Assembly (NCBI GenBank): GCA_030770535.1
Contig: JASVEC010000032.1
Coordinates: 399,145-463,144, forward strand
Direction: 5' to 3'
Length of the DNA stretch: 64,000 nucleotides
Source: Batkoa obscura
Taxonomy: Eukaryota > Entomophthoromycota > Entomophthoromycetes > Entomophthorales > Batkoaceae
Part shown: positions 1 through 10,981 of the stretch, piece after piece
Position numbering within the stretch: the stretch's first letter is position 1
How the letters are laid out: each line of letters starts with the position of its first letter
Made by a program: the position numbers and the translations under genes
Notes under the pieces: generated by a model
What the model saw: only the letters and a program-made list of their open reading frames with translations
Database searches by the model: none
Told to the model about the DNA's origin: nothing

Positions 1-177
1 AACTTCTACTGCTGTAGCCTGCAACCATTGCAATAAAAAATCCTGGGAAATTCGGCACACATTAGGCAAAAGTACCTAATAAAGCTATATATATCAAAAA
101 GTATAGTTTTATATGAGTGATTAAATAAAATTTTAAATTTAACTTAACATTAAATTTCAATTCTATGTTTTAATATA

Positions 178-274
178 TGGGGATGTATTTTTTCATTTAA
201 GAATTTTATTAATTTTTCTGCTCAAATAGCGCTTAAAAGATGGAAAAAGTAATGAAGCCAAAAAAATACCCGCA
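178..274 (+). mobile_element. GGGGATG-family MITE
   Basis: About 97 bp flanked by TA on both sides. It starts TGGGGATGTATTTTTTC and ends in the inverted match to TGCGGGTATTTTTTTGGC. The interior has the family core AAGAATTTTA, CTCAAATAGCGCTTAAAA and AAAAAGTAATGAAGCC. No coding capacity. Confidence 0.85.
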
Positions 275-457
275 TATGATAAGCTGTAAACCATATAAAA
301 CAAACAAAATAGAAAATATTACTATAAATTTTACATAAAGATACTAATGAAACTTAATAGTTTTATTAAAAAGTATAATACCAAGGAATAATCTACCATA
401 AAGCTTTAAGTTATTGCATTTAAAAAGTATATTTTAAATAATCATATACATAGAATA

Positions 458-558
458 TGGGGATGTATTTTTACATTTAAGAATTTTACTGACAAATTCT
501 CCGCTTAAAAAGCATTTAAAAAATGGAAAAAATAATGAAGTCAAAAAAGACACTCCCG
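458..558 (+). mobile_element. GGGGATG-family MITE
   Basis: About 100 bp MITE flanked by TA. It starts TGGGGATGTATTTTTAC and ends near CACTCCCG before TA. The internal core is the same as the other copies, with a few substitutions. Confidence 0.85.
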
Positions 559-683
559 TATGTTATAGCCAAATTAACTATAAAACTGTAATTAATTTTA
601 TAAACAATTTAAGTAGCTGTTATATTATGATCAACTATAAAGCTGATAAAGCAGCTTTTTACATTTTTGCTAAATATATAAAG

Positions 684-1125
684 TGTGAAATATCGCTTTG
701 CCAGTCCCATGATTAATTATAGTATAATAATCCCCTAAGCTGTTGTGTTCTCGAGTTCAGAGAAAATTAATCCCACGTTCTTAGTTTGATTTGCTATGAG
801 AATTTATAGCTCCATCCCAAACAATATTATCTTCTCGTTTTGATATTTATACTTTTCAGAGTATAAAAGAGTTTACAGAGTATAGTAGTTCGAGGCTTTT
901 TAACTGAATTATTCCCTGATATCTCGTACATTTAGTAAAGTCACTAAGTTTACTTATTAGTATTGTCTACTCTATTTGTTTTGTATGGTCTGTAGTCTAT
1001 CACGTGCTATTCTTCATAATCCAAGCCTATTTTAGTCACATAAACTAAGACCTTTCAACTTATAGTGTAGTCAACCAAGTAATAGCTGTTTTTGACTCCC
1101 AAACACTGAGTATCAAGATTTCACA
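684..1125 (+). repeat. Solo LTR of the Ty3/gypsy-type element
   Basis: 442 bp starting TGTGAAATATCGCTTTG and ending AAGATTTCACA, related over its length to the 400 bp LTRs of the element at 23380-30932 but diverged and slightly longer. The flanks carry a 4 bp direct duplication AAAG (680-683 and 1126-1129). No internal domain follows, so it is a solo LTR left by recombination between two LTRs. It is older than the complete copy. Confidence 0.88.
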
Positions 1126-1395
1126 AAAGCTACTAATTGAAAATTTAATTTTTACTATAAGTTATAATTTTATGAATATAAAAGCGTTTAGTTTATTTTT
1201 TAATTTATACTTAAAACTAATATTAATATATAGGAGGTGTTCTTTTAGCTTTATCACTTTTTCTATTTTTTAAGCATTATTTAGGTAAAAGAACTATTAA
1301 CAAAATTCCTAAACATAAAAATACAACCTTGTATAAAAATATCTGAGTTTATTTAAAAATTAATTTAAACTTTAAGTTTATAAATTTTTGATGTA
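1126..1395. other. Spacer with a degenerate MITE
   Basis: AT-rich spacer with no gene. A strongly diverged MITE copy lies at roughly 1234-1335 in reverse orientation, recognisable by GCTTTATCACTTTTTC and TTTTTTAAGCATTATTT. Confidence 0.45.
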
Positions 1396-1569
1396 TGGGG
1401 GGATTGTCCGAATTGGTTCAGAATTTACTTAGAAGTTAATCCAAATTTTATATTTTTAAATTTGTGTCTAATATAACGGATTAAATCCAAAAAGCCTAAA
1501 TTAAATCTCTTTATTTAAAACTTATTTTAGTTGTTTCCTTTTTTTAGATAGCTAATTTTCTTAACCATA
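1396..1569 (+). mobile_element. 5' end fragment of element A (A0)
   Basis: Begins TGGGGGGATTGTCCGAATTGG after TA and matches the promoter-side end of element A as seen at 18382 and 10590 (AATTTACTTAGAA, AATATAACGG, TAGTTGTTTCC). It stops at AACCATATA, the site where other copies carry a MITE. There it abuts the opposite end of copy A1. This is either an A copy inserted into an A copy or a recombination product. Confidence 0.75.
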
Positions 1570-1765
1570 TAGGGTTGTCTCTGAATTAGTTTCATTATTT
1601 TATCCAATTTTTAAAAAAAATTGTATTTCAAAAACTTCGCTTAAAATTCTATAAAATCATATCTTTTATTAAAACAAAAGTACCCAGACACAGTTCTAAA
1701 TCATTTTATTGTAGTTTATACTGTAAGTTAAATTAGTTGAATTTGTACTAGATCTTAAATACATA

Positions 1766-1868
1766 TGGAGAGGTATTTTTGTATTTAAGAATTTTACTAA
1801 CAATTTTTCCACTCAAACAATGTTTAAAAAAATGAAAAAAATAATGAAGCCAAAAAAAACATCCCCCA
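1766..1868 (+). mobile_element. GGGGATG-family MITE inside A1
   Basis: TA-flanked copy within the 3' noncoding region of element A, splitting AAATACA from TTCTTATAAAAC. Ends are TGGAGAGGTATTTTTG and CATCCCCCA. Compare 5898-5995, which occupies the mirror position but differs beyond the first ~45 bp. Confidence 0.85.
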
Positions 1869-2675
1869 TATTCTTATAAAACTTTATTGAGAAATATTTT
1901 ATCAACTGATTTATAATCAATATTACAGATTTGTTATCAAATAAATAAACCATTTTAATGTTATAATTACATTATTAATATATTGCCAAGTTAATAAATA
2001 GCTGGATGGGAGGGAGCGGTTAGCCCAAAAACTATAATTAACCATCTCTATATAGTACAAGTAATAATAGTTTTTACATATTATTACAGTTACTTGTTCT
2101 TTGGCTATTTATTAACTTAGCTATTAATAACTTAAGTAACCTTAACATTTAACAATCTATTTCTATCATTCAACAAACTACTTACTTGCTTAGTAAATAT
2201 CGAAATTTTTAAATTCTCTGTTATTTTTATGAGGTAAACTGGGATTGGTCTTTTAATTTTTCTATTTTCTATAGACCTTATAGCTTTGATTATAATATAT
2301 CACTTTTTTGATATATCAGATACTGGATAACAATATAGCTTATTATTATGTTTAATAACATGTAAATACTTCTTAATGCCCTGCATCTCTATTATCCTTT
2401 TTGTGCTTTTGTTTCTTTTATACTTTTTAAAAATTATATCTGTTTTCCCATTATTAACAGTCGAGTTATTAATTTTATTATGCTCACAAATAAAAGCCTC
2501 AAATCTTGAAACTAATCAATTGATATCTTCTATTTTACCTAACGCTTCAAAACTACTTTTCCATTTTGAAAGGTTTCCAATATGTCCATCAACTATACTT
2601 TTTCCATGATGCTCAGCAAAAAAATTAAGATTAACATTCAAACTACTATTTATTTTATAAATTTCTTTAAACATA

Positions 2676-2776
2676 TGGGGCTGTTTTTTTTGGGTTCATT
2701 ACTTTTTCTACTTTTTAAGCACTATTTGAGTGGAAAAATTGCTAATAAAATTCTTAAATACAAAAATACATCCCCA
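2676..2776 (-). mobile_element. GGGGATG-family MITE in transposase remnant
   Basis: TA-flanked 101 bp copy starting TGGGGCTGTTTTTTTTGGG and ending TACATCCCCA. It has the same insertion point as 4990-5090 in the opposite arm, so it predates the inverted duplication. Confidence 0.88.
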
Positions 2777-2897
2777 TATAGTGTAGAAACTCTTGGGATC
2801 TAAAATGATTTCCTGTATCTGCCCATATATTAATCTTTGTAAACTTTTTAAATAGAAGCTCTGTAGAGATCAAATCGATTAAACAATCTCCTGCATA

Positions 2898-2997
2898 TGG
2901 GGATGTTTTTTTTGATTTCATTATTTTTTCATTTTTTAAGCGCTATTTGAGTAGAAAGATTGTTAGTAAAATTCTTAAACACAAAAAAACACCCCCA
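2898..2997 (-). mobile_element. GGGGATG-family MITE in transposase remnant
   Basis: TA-flanked 100 bp copy at the codons for SAYAGD of the transposase. The same site is occupied at 4769-4868, 16392-16491 and 22379-22479, but is empty in the intact copy 18708-21173. Confidence 0.9.
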
Positions 2998-3806
2998 TAT
3001 GCTGAATCATGATTCAATATTTCAGATAAATAATCAAAGTAAACTTTGCCTATTGTTTTATCATCTTTTAAATATAAAACACCAAAACCTAATACTGATA
3101 TAGCTTGTTTATTATAATGATCTAGATTTATTGAATCTGGTCTTGTTCCTATTTCTATATTTTGTTTAAAATTTAAAATTATTATACAACTTTTGTTATT
3201 TAATTTTTTAACAGTTTCATTAAATGTGTTTTTTTGAGTATCAACACAGAATTTATGTAATTTGTATAATTTTTCTTCTATCTCTGCTTTGTTTTTTATT
3301 GCTGTATTTAATTTATTTTCAAATAACTTTTTTCTAACTGTATACTGAGCACATATATTACATAGATCCGTTTTTCTTGCTGGATTTTTGAAATTACCTG
3401 GTATATATTTAAAGAACGTTGACCTAGCTACTGCTTTATCTCTTAGGTTATTCAAATATTTACTATATATCATTCTTCTACTTTTATTTAATATATATAT
3501 ATTATCTGATGAATATTTATTATCATTATTTTTTTTATTAAATCTTGATGAGATAGTTGAATCATTTAGTAAATATTGTATGATAGTTTCAATTTATTTG
3601 CTCGTCTTTGATTTTTGTTGAAATAAAAATAAAATGCAAACTTTCATAACTAAACTAACTTCGAAATGGAATTTTTGAAAATTTCAATACAGTAGGGGGG
3701 AGTACACAATATAAACATTGTAATTCATTTACATCAATTTTGAGAGCTACTTATAACAACCCAAGGTTTATGGAATTTTATGATACAATAAAACAAAGAA
3801 AAGATA

Positions 3807-3907
3807 TGGGGATGTATTTTTTCGTCTAAGAATTCTACTAAGGATTTTTCTACTCAAATAGCGCTTAAAAAATGGAAAAGTAATGGAATCAAAAAAAAAC
3901 ATACCCA
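3807..3907 (+). mobile_element. GGGGATG-family MITE in transposase remnant
   Basis: TA-flanked 101 bp copy, start TGGGGATGTATTTTTTCG, end ACATACCCA. The same insertion is found at 15294-15394, 21417-21517 and 31285-31385. Copy A2 (10588-11982) and the intact A7 lack it. Confidence 0.9.
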
Positions 3908-4768
3908 TATATAATACTATCAAAGTTTACTATCGACAATGATAAACTTAATCAAGTAATGTATAAAATTAGTGCTTTAAGGGAAACAGGAAATAAGAAT
4001 CAACGAGTAGCGTTATTATCAACTATAGCTTCAGTATATTCTTTTGATGAATGTAAGAGTTTTGGGTTTAATATAAATAGAAATCAATATGATTATTCAA
4101 AAATAAGTAATAATAATAAAATATCAACGTTACAACCTATTATTAAAAATGCAAAAAAAATTAAAGATGACCAAATTGAAACTATTATACAGTATTTACT
4201 AAATGATTCAACTATCTCATCAAGATTTAATAAAAAAAATAATGATAATAAATATTCATCAGATAATATATATATTAAATAAAAGTAGAAGAATGATATA
4301 TAGTAAATATTTGAATAACCTAAGAGATAAAGCAGTAGCTAGGTCAACGTTCTTTAAATATATACCAGGTAATTTCAAAAATCCAGCAAGAAAAACGGAT
4401 CTATGTAATATATGTGCTCAGTATACAGTTAGAAAAAAGTTATTTGAAAATAAATTAAATACAGCAATAAAAAACAAAGCAGAGATAGAAGAAAAATTAT
4501 ACAAATTACATAAATTCTGTGTTGATACTCAAAAAAACACATTTAATGAAACTGTTAAAAAATTAAATAACAAAAGTTGTATAATAATTTTAAATTTTAA
4601 ACAAAATATGGAAATAGGAACAAGACCAGATTCAATAAATCTAGATCATTATAATAAACAAGCTATATCAGTATTAGGTTTTGGTGTTTTATATTTAAAA
4701 GATGATAAAACAATAGGCAAAGTTTACTTTGATTATTTATCTGAAATATTGAATCATGATTCAGCATA

Positions 4769-4868
4769 TGGGGGTGTTTTTTTGTGTTTAAGAATTTTAC
4801 TAACAATCTTTCTACTCAAATAGCGCTTAAAAAATGAAAAAATAATGAAATCAAAAAAAACATCCCCA
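4769..4868 (+). mobile_element. GGGGATG-family MITE in transposase remnant
   Basis: TA-flanked 100 bp copy, TGGGGGTGTTTTTTTGTG to ACATCCCCA. Mirror of 2898-2997. Confidence 0.9.
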
Positions 4869-4989
4869 TATGCAGGAGATTGTTTAATCGATTTGATCTC
4901 TACAGAGCTTCTATTTAAAAAGTTTACAAAGATTAATATATGGGCAGATACAGGAAATCATTTTAGATCCCAAGAGTTTCTACACTATA

Positions 4990-5090
4990 TGGGGATGTAT
5001 TTTTGTATTTAAGAATTTTATTAGCAATTTTTCCACTCAAATAGTGCTTAAAAAGTAGAAAAAGTAATGAACCCAAAAAAAACAGCCCCA
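4990..5090 (+). mobile_element. GGGGATG-family MITE in transposase remnant
   Basis: TA-flanked 101 bp copy, TGGGGATGTATTTTTGTA to CAGCCCCA. Mirror of 2676-2776. Confidence 0.88.
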
Positions 5091-5634
5091 TATGTTTAAA
5101 GAAATTTATAAAATAAATAGTAGTTTGAATGTTAATCTTAATTTTTTTGCTGAGCATCATGGAAAAAGTATAGTTGATGGACATATTGGAAACCTTTCAA
5201 AATGGAAAAGTAGTTTTGAAGCGTTAGGTAAAATAGAAGATATCAATTGATTAGTTTCAAGATTTGAGGCTTTTATTTGTGAGCATAATAAAATTAATAA
5301 CTCGACTGTTAATAATGGGAAAACAGATATAATTTTTAAAAAGTATAAAAGAAACAAAAGCACAAAAAGGATAATAGAGATGCAGGGCATTAAGAAGTAT
5401 TTACATGTTATTAAACATAATAATAAGCTATATTGTTATCCAGTATCTGATATATCAAAAAAGTGATATATTATAATCAAAGCTATAAGGTCTATAGAAA
5501 ATAGAAAAATTAAAAGACCAATCCCAGTTTACCTCATAAAAATAACAGAGAATTTAAAAATTTCGATATTTACTAAGCAAGTAAGTAGTTTGTTGAATGA
5601 TAGAAATAGATTGTTAAATGTTAAGGTTACTTAA

Positions 5635-5785
5635 GTTATTAATAGCTAAGTTAATAAATAGCCAAAGAACAAGTAACTGTAATAATATGTAAAAACTATT
5701 ATTACTTGTACTATATAGAGATGGTTAATTATAGTTTTTGGGCTAACCGCTCCCTCCCATCCAGCTATTTATTAACTTGGCAATA
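5635..5785 (+). repeat. Structured 3' noncoding segment of element A
   Basis: About 150 bp just after the transposase stop with nested inverted repeats. The outer pair is GCTAAGTTAATAAATAGC against GCTATTTATTAACTTGGC; the inner pair is ACAAGTAA against TTACTTGT; a third pair is GGTTA against TAACC around TTATAGTTTTTGGGC. It is conserved in every A copy (1990-2135, 11517-11680, 14770-14925, 17475-17640, 19011-19155, 23145-23300). It could be subterminal transposase-binding repeats or a 3' end signal; sequence alone does not decide. Confidence 0.6.
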
Positions 5786-5897
5786 TATTAATAATGTAAT
5801 TATAACATTAAAATGGTTTATTTATTTGATAACAAATCTGTAATATTGATTATAAATCAGTTGATAAAATATTTCTCAATAAAGTTTTATAAGAATA

Positions 5898-5995
5898 TGG
5901 GGGATGTTTTTTTTGGCTTCATTACTTTTTCATCTTTTAAACACAGTTGAGCCGAAAAATCATTAGTAGAACTCTTAAACACAAAATACATTCCC
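5898..5995 (-). mobile_element. Chimeric GGGGATG-family MITE at the A1 boundary
   Basis: First ~45 bp match the reverse of the MITE at 1766-1868, then the sequence becomes a different copy (AAACACAGTTGAGCCG). To its left is element A; to its right is unrelated DNA. This looks like a recombination junction within a MITE. Confidence 0.7.
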
Positions 5996-8900
5996 TAATG
6001 TGTTTAAAAAATATATATCGTCTAAAATTAAACTCTTTTATTAGAAAATACATAATTCATAATATAAAACTCTATAGATTAACTATAAAAGTTCCTGCTT
6101 TGTAAAAAAGCATTTCAAAGCCTTATAAAAGTATAGTTAATAACAAAACAATTTAATGAAATGAGGTAGTATCTAAGGTAAATATCAAATATCTACATAT
6201 CTAATCAATCAATAACAATTTTTTAATTATTAGGATGAGATTTGAAGTTTTTTATATTAAACTATTACTAATATCATCATCATTTGTTTGATCAATTTTC
6301 TGCTTTTTATTTTGTTTAAAAATAACTATACCACTTTTATCAATCTAAAAAAGCGATAAGACTATAGTATAGAAGGGGATTAATTGAAGCAATCTGAGTA
6401 TCATTTGTAGCTTTTATACCTAGCTCTACTAAAGTATTTCAGCTTTTCCCTCTTGCAATTCTCCATAAAGTTTCTATCCTCGTACAACAATTCTTATAAC
6501 TCTAGAACTGGCTATTTTCTCAAATTTAATTTCACTTTGAGTTGAATCTGAACCTTTTTTTAGCTACTTTCACCAAAATGAAGCTTATCACATACCACCG
6601 CCTCCTTTATATAGCCTTCATCAGCTAATAAAGTCAGTTCATTGTTTTTATTTTGAGATTACTTTTTAGTAAAAAAATCTTTAATAATTAACTATATATC
6701 CCAATAAGAATTAAGAATTATAGCCATGTAATTTGATTCATATTAATATCACTGCGTTAAATACTTGAACCATTAGAAAAGTAAGTAAAACTACTATCTC
6801 TTTTTGCACAATAGATTTATTTAGCGTTTCTCTGAGAGAACCTTTTAAATCTTTCACTAAAGCTATCTAACATATCTTGAAACATCCTAAGCTAAGCAAT
6901 CAAAACACTTGGGGGATCCCCCTCGGGGAAATTGTCAAAATCCATCTTTAGTTTACATTCTACTTGGTTTCTATTTTCTTAACTTTGTTACAACTATTTT
7001 TTCCACATTTTGGTAACAATCATTTTTTTCAATTTTATAATGCGAAAGGAGAAAGGCATCGAAAGTTAAGAGATAATCTGTTATATCTTTCACAACTTAT
7101 CAAGAAGCATAAAAAGTCCAAAGAATCCTTTATTATTACCCACACCTAAGAGGGAGGCGGTTTTTTTCTGTTTTCTTTTATTTTTTTAAACCACTCTTTT
7201 CCTCCCTCTCTCCTCCCCCCTTGCTTTATCCAAAATTTGGAAAAACAATTGAACTCTTTTTTATTGAAGTTTCAAGTGAATAAATACTAACATCAGGATT
7301 ATAATAATTTAACTGGGAGAACCCTTATCAGAGGGATCAATTAATTAGCTCATAAATATCTAGATATCATCAGAATTAAAGTTAGGCTCCAATTTCCTTC
7401 AAGAATCTATGTAAAATGTCTTTTTTTGGGCTTGGCTTTGGTTTGTCATTTTTTATAATTATGAAGTAATAGTACACTTCTTATATATAAATTTAATTGG
7501 GGTTGTTAAATAAAAATCAATGATTAAAAATTTGTCGATTAGTGTGATAAACAAACAATCTCTAAGCTAAGCAAAAGAGCAGTTTAATATCTTACCACTA
7601 ATACTGGTACTATTTCTCAGTAGAGCCTTAAAACTATAAAGTAGCTTGTTTCACTGTAATTTCTCAAAATCCCCCCTATTCAAAAAAACCAGCAAAATAG
7701 AATTACCCTAATTCATAAGTCAGAGTCTCCCGCTTCCTATTGTTGAGACTAATCTTGCTTTTACACATACATAAAAGGAATTGCTATAAAAAAAGCTCGG
7801 AAGCTATTAAAAATCACAGAGTGCCCTTATTATTACAAAACTTAAAGAGCATGGATTACATTTTAAAGATAACCTCCATGGTATTTCAATCCAATCCTTC
7901 ATTCTTTCTAAACAAAAGTATTTAATTCATAAAAAATAAAAAATTAGCTCTATAATGTTTCTGAAGATAACGACGGTGAAGACAACTCTGATTTTAAAGA
8001 TGACAATAGTGAATTGATAGGGTCTGAGTGTAAAATAACCAAACAAATAACGAGGTTTCACTAAATTAAAAATGATTATAGATATATTCTAATAAGATTT
8101 TGAATAAACAATATTAGTTTGATTTATACACTTATTTTGATTCCAAATAAAAGTAACTTAATTAACTGAAGATGATAGATAGTCCAGGAATTAATCATAA
8201 AATAAACGGATATTGTAAAATTCGACATTAAAATAATAAAAGCAAAACATAATTTTATACCAAATGTTATTAAAAAGTAAAAATGTGCTTTTAGCTTAAT
8301 AGAAACAATATCTAAAATTTGCAGATAAAATATGGATTGAGAAAACGCAATTCATATCTTTATTTTATACCTTAACTTAAAGAATATATATATAGTTATT
8401 ATTTTATAAACGTTGGGAGTGACAAGATAATTTCAAAAACCTCCACTTCTCTCTATTTTAAACTGTTATTTAGTCCATAAGCTTTAATTTAAACTCAAAA
8501 TCTCTATATATTTGGTTGGTTTGTACTTGCATCAAATTAATTAATTATGAAGCTTCCACAGAATGTTTGTTATCAAAAAACCAATGTATAAATTATTTGG
8601 AAGTTTAATTACAACTTATAAGCATATTTCGAATCAACTTTTACTGCTGGAAACTTCAACCAATCCAATCCTACAATCAAATATCTGGATAATACACAAA
8701 GCAATATAATCAAGCAAATAAATGAAAGAAAGGGAAAATTTTGTAAACCGCATTATTGCTAATTACAACTTTTATAGCTTTAGGAGTTTGTACATGATAG
8801 AGTTGTACATGCCTGTAAATCATACTATAGCTATACCACAATTGATTGAACATTGGTGTGTCTAGGAATTTTAAGCCAGTTATTTGTAAAGCTAGAATTG

Positions 8901-10587
8901 ATGAAAATGGTAAATCCTTCTTTTCAAATCATAAGATATTGATAATATCTATCTTATATGCTTTGAATCTACCCATCATGGGATTAATTTCAAATCAAAA
9001 TTTAGCAAGATTCTCAAAAGAGTTACAAAATATAAAGAATTGGCTGAGAAAACTTTCAATGCTAAGTTCAAGAATATAAATGATAAAATATGAAATTGTC
9101 ATAATTCAGCTTGGAGTGCTTTTAAATACAATTATGGAGGAAAATAGTAATCAATACAATAAATAAAACAAATCAACAAAAACGCAAAAAACAAAAAGGT
9201 CACAAAAGGAGATCATATGAGGAAAATGGTTCAAATTATTAAAAAACTAAAAAATAGAAAAAGTTATGAAACCAAAAACATTCCCATATATATTCCCATG
9301 GATATACAAAATTTTTGATCAATATTGTTTTACAATGGAATAGAAAAATGTATTGATTTTAAAAAATATAGTTAAAACTAAAACTAAACCAAATAAATCA
9401 TAAGGTTAAGATGTCAGATCAGGTGCAAGAAAACTAGCTTTTAAATACACATATTCTATAGATTTTAGTAGAATATATTCCAGTGGAGTTCTTCACTTCA
9501 AAGAAAATTTTCTATATTAAGAATTTTGTGAAAACAAGTTATGGAATTAGTTACTGCGAAATCCCAATTACAATAAATGAAATTTATAACTAGTTTTGAA
9601 ATTGTGTGGTTATAAATCCAATTAAAATCCAGACACGAAATATCGGTTTTAATAACATTATGAAAGAAATTAGACAAGCCGAAATGATTACTTCAAAGTT
9701 ACCCAAATAAAAAAAGCACCTAACTAATGTTTTATTAAATATAGTTTTAACTTTAAGCAATATAATAAAACTAGTATCTCTACAAATCCAAATCCCAATT
9801 TATAAAATTAGAAATCACATAACATGATCCAAAATAAAGATTGGTGTGATTTATTAAAATTTAATTTTAGACATTTGGATGTATTTTTTGCTCAAGGATT
9901 CTTAACAATTTTTTCACTTAAATAGGACAAGAGAATAATAGCACCTAAAAATAAAAAATGGAAAAAATAATGAAGTCAAAAAAACATGCCCACACACAGA
10001 AAATATAGTTAAACTTTCTATAGTCTCATAGTTACACCTACCAATAAATATATCCCTATCATGTAGGATTGTAGCAGGTGGGATCTACTATCTCTATTCG
10101 TTATGAATTATCTTATTGGCCTATTGTTCACTAAGTTAAAAGTATAGAAGATACAAAATAAACTCAACTTTAATGATCTGTTTAGCAGCGGCTGGACGGA
10201 CAACATAGTGATAGTACTGATTCTTAAAACTGTAAAAGACACTATTAGAAATAATTTCCAAAGAAACTGAAGGGTTTTTTACAGGAAATATGAAATATGA
10301 ATCTAATTCTCAATTGTGAAAGTTATTTTGACATCACAAACATTTCAACTAAAGATATTAATAGGCAATTGGGAAGATACCTACCCGATTTCAATAAATG
10401 AAATTAGTCTCAATAATTTAGCATTCAAAGAAAAAAATTCCTAAGTATATAAATATAGATCGTACCTAGGATATATAAGTTTTGTAGACAAAGAATTTGA
10501 TCTTCAAATGGTTAAATGTTTATTCAACCAAATTTATATCCAAAACTCAAATTTACCACTTTCAATAATATTATAAAACCAAGATAA
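5996..10587. other. 4.6 kb AT-rich region with no convincing gene
   Basis: No intact gene found. Short open stretches at 6964-7149, 7740-7925 and 8846-9079 have no recognisable domain and look like chance or degraded coding DNA. Minus-strand sequence around 6300-6850 reads as several short peptides broken by many stops, suggesting an old decayed gene or transposon that I cannot name. A GC-rich palindrome lies at 6912-6923. Degenerate MITE pieces lie near 9230-9290 and at 9871-9995. Confidence 0.5.
9871..9995 (+). mobile_element. Degenerate GGGGATG-family MITE
   Basis: Diverged copy with an internal insertion: GGATGTATTTTTTGCTC at the left, GGAAAAAATAATGAAGTC and AACATGCCCA at the right. TA flanks are no longer clear. 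Confidence 0.6.
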
Positions 10588-10757
10588 AAGGGTCGTCCAA
10601 ATTGGTTTCAGAATTTACTTAGAAATTGATCCAAATTTTAAAATTTTAAGTTTGTGTCCAATATGACGGTTAAATCTAAAGAGCCTAAAGTTAAATTTCT
10701 CTATTTAAAACATTTTAATTGTTTCATTTTCTTAAATAGCTCATTTTCCTAACTATA

Positions 10758-10858
10758 TGGGAGTGTTTTTTTTGGCTTCATTACTTTTTCCATCTTTTAA
10801 GCGCTGTTTGCGTGGAAAATTTGTTAGTAAAATTCTTGAACACAAAAATACATCCTCA
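10758..10858 (-). mobile_element. GGGGATG-family MITE in 5' region of A2
   Basis: TA-flanked 101 bp copy, TGGGAGTGTTTTTTTTGG to CATCCTCA. It is identical in position and sequence to 18552-18652 and shares its left half with 15691-15790. Confidence 0.9.
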
Positions 10859-10981
10859 TATGTTTTACATTATTTCTGTTAAATATTTAATAGATATATA
10901 ATATATAACTATATGATTATATAATTATATAAATACAGTTTATTTGACTTTATTTTTTGTTGGAATAGAAATAAAAATAAA

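Larger units (their letters stand above)
1..683. other. AT-rich intergenic DNA with two MITEs
   Basis: No open frame of note is seen on either strand. The stretch is extremely AT-rich and holds two MITE copies (listed separately). A solo LTR begins at its right edge. Confidence 0.6.
2160..3600 (-). pseudogene. Element A transposase remnant, left arm of A1
   Basis: Minus-strand sequence matching the 567-residue transposase at 19159-20862 from about residue 147 to the C-terminus. It is interrupted by two MITEs (2676-2776 and 2898-2997). The longest open piece, 2943-3473, covers the zinc-binding Cys motif and the first catalytic Asp region. There are further in-frame stops near the C-terminus, so it cannot encode a transposase. 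Confidence 0.85.
3640..5634 (+). pseudogene. Element A transposase remnant, right arm of A1
   Basis: Plus-strand transposase sequence beginning at ATGCAAACTTTC. It is broken by MITEs at 3807-3907, 4769-4868 and 4990-5090. A two-base shortening of an AT run near 4265-4280 shifts the frame between the pieces 3959-4282 and 4203-4823. The 5101-5634 part has further stops. Same lesions as copy A6. Confidence 0.85.
1570..5896. mobile_element. Palindromic composite of element A (A1)
   Basis: The left half (about 1570-3615) is an A copy on the minus strand. The right half (about 3615-5896) is an A copy on the plus strand. The arms 1870-3595 and 4175-5895 are near-identical inverted repeats of about 1.7 kb and contain the same nested MITEs at the same places. 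The spacer of about 0.6 kb carries the 5' noncoding part and N-terminal transposase codons once. The left end reaches the element's 3' terminus (AGGGTTGTCTCTGAATTAG); the right end stops inside a MITE at 5898. Confidence 0.85.

Noticed and set aside
3388-3621. ORF opposite the left A1 arm (MKLPGIYLKNVD...)
   Set aside because: Reverse-frame shadow of transposase residues about 145-205.
178-5995. CRISPR-like array from regularly repeated ~100 bp units
   Set aside because: The units are TA-flanked inverted-ended MITEs at irregular spacing and in both orientations in a eukaryotic genome.
6240-6870. Minus-strand coding-like fragments (for example KDLKGSLRETLNKSIVQKEI)
   Set aside because: Broken by many stops within a few hundred bases and no family recognised, so it is reported only as possible decayed DNA.
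7740-7925. 61-codon plus-strand ORF
   Set aside because: Isoleucine/leucine/lysine-rich composition as expected of chance ORFs in AT-rich DNA.
8846-9079. 77-codon plus-strand ORF
   Set aside because: No conserved motif, no splice partners, lies in degraded AT-rich DNA.
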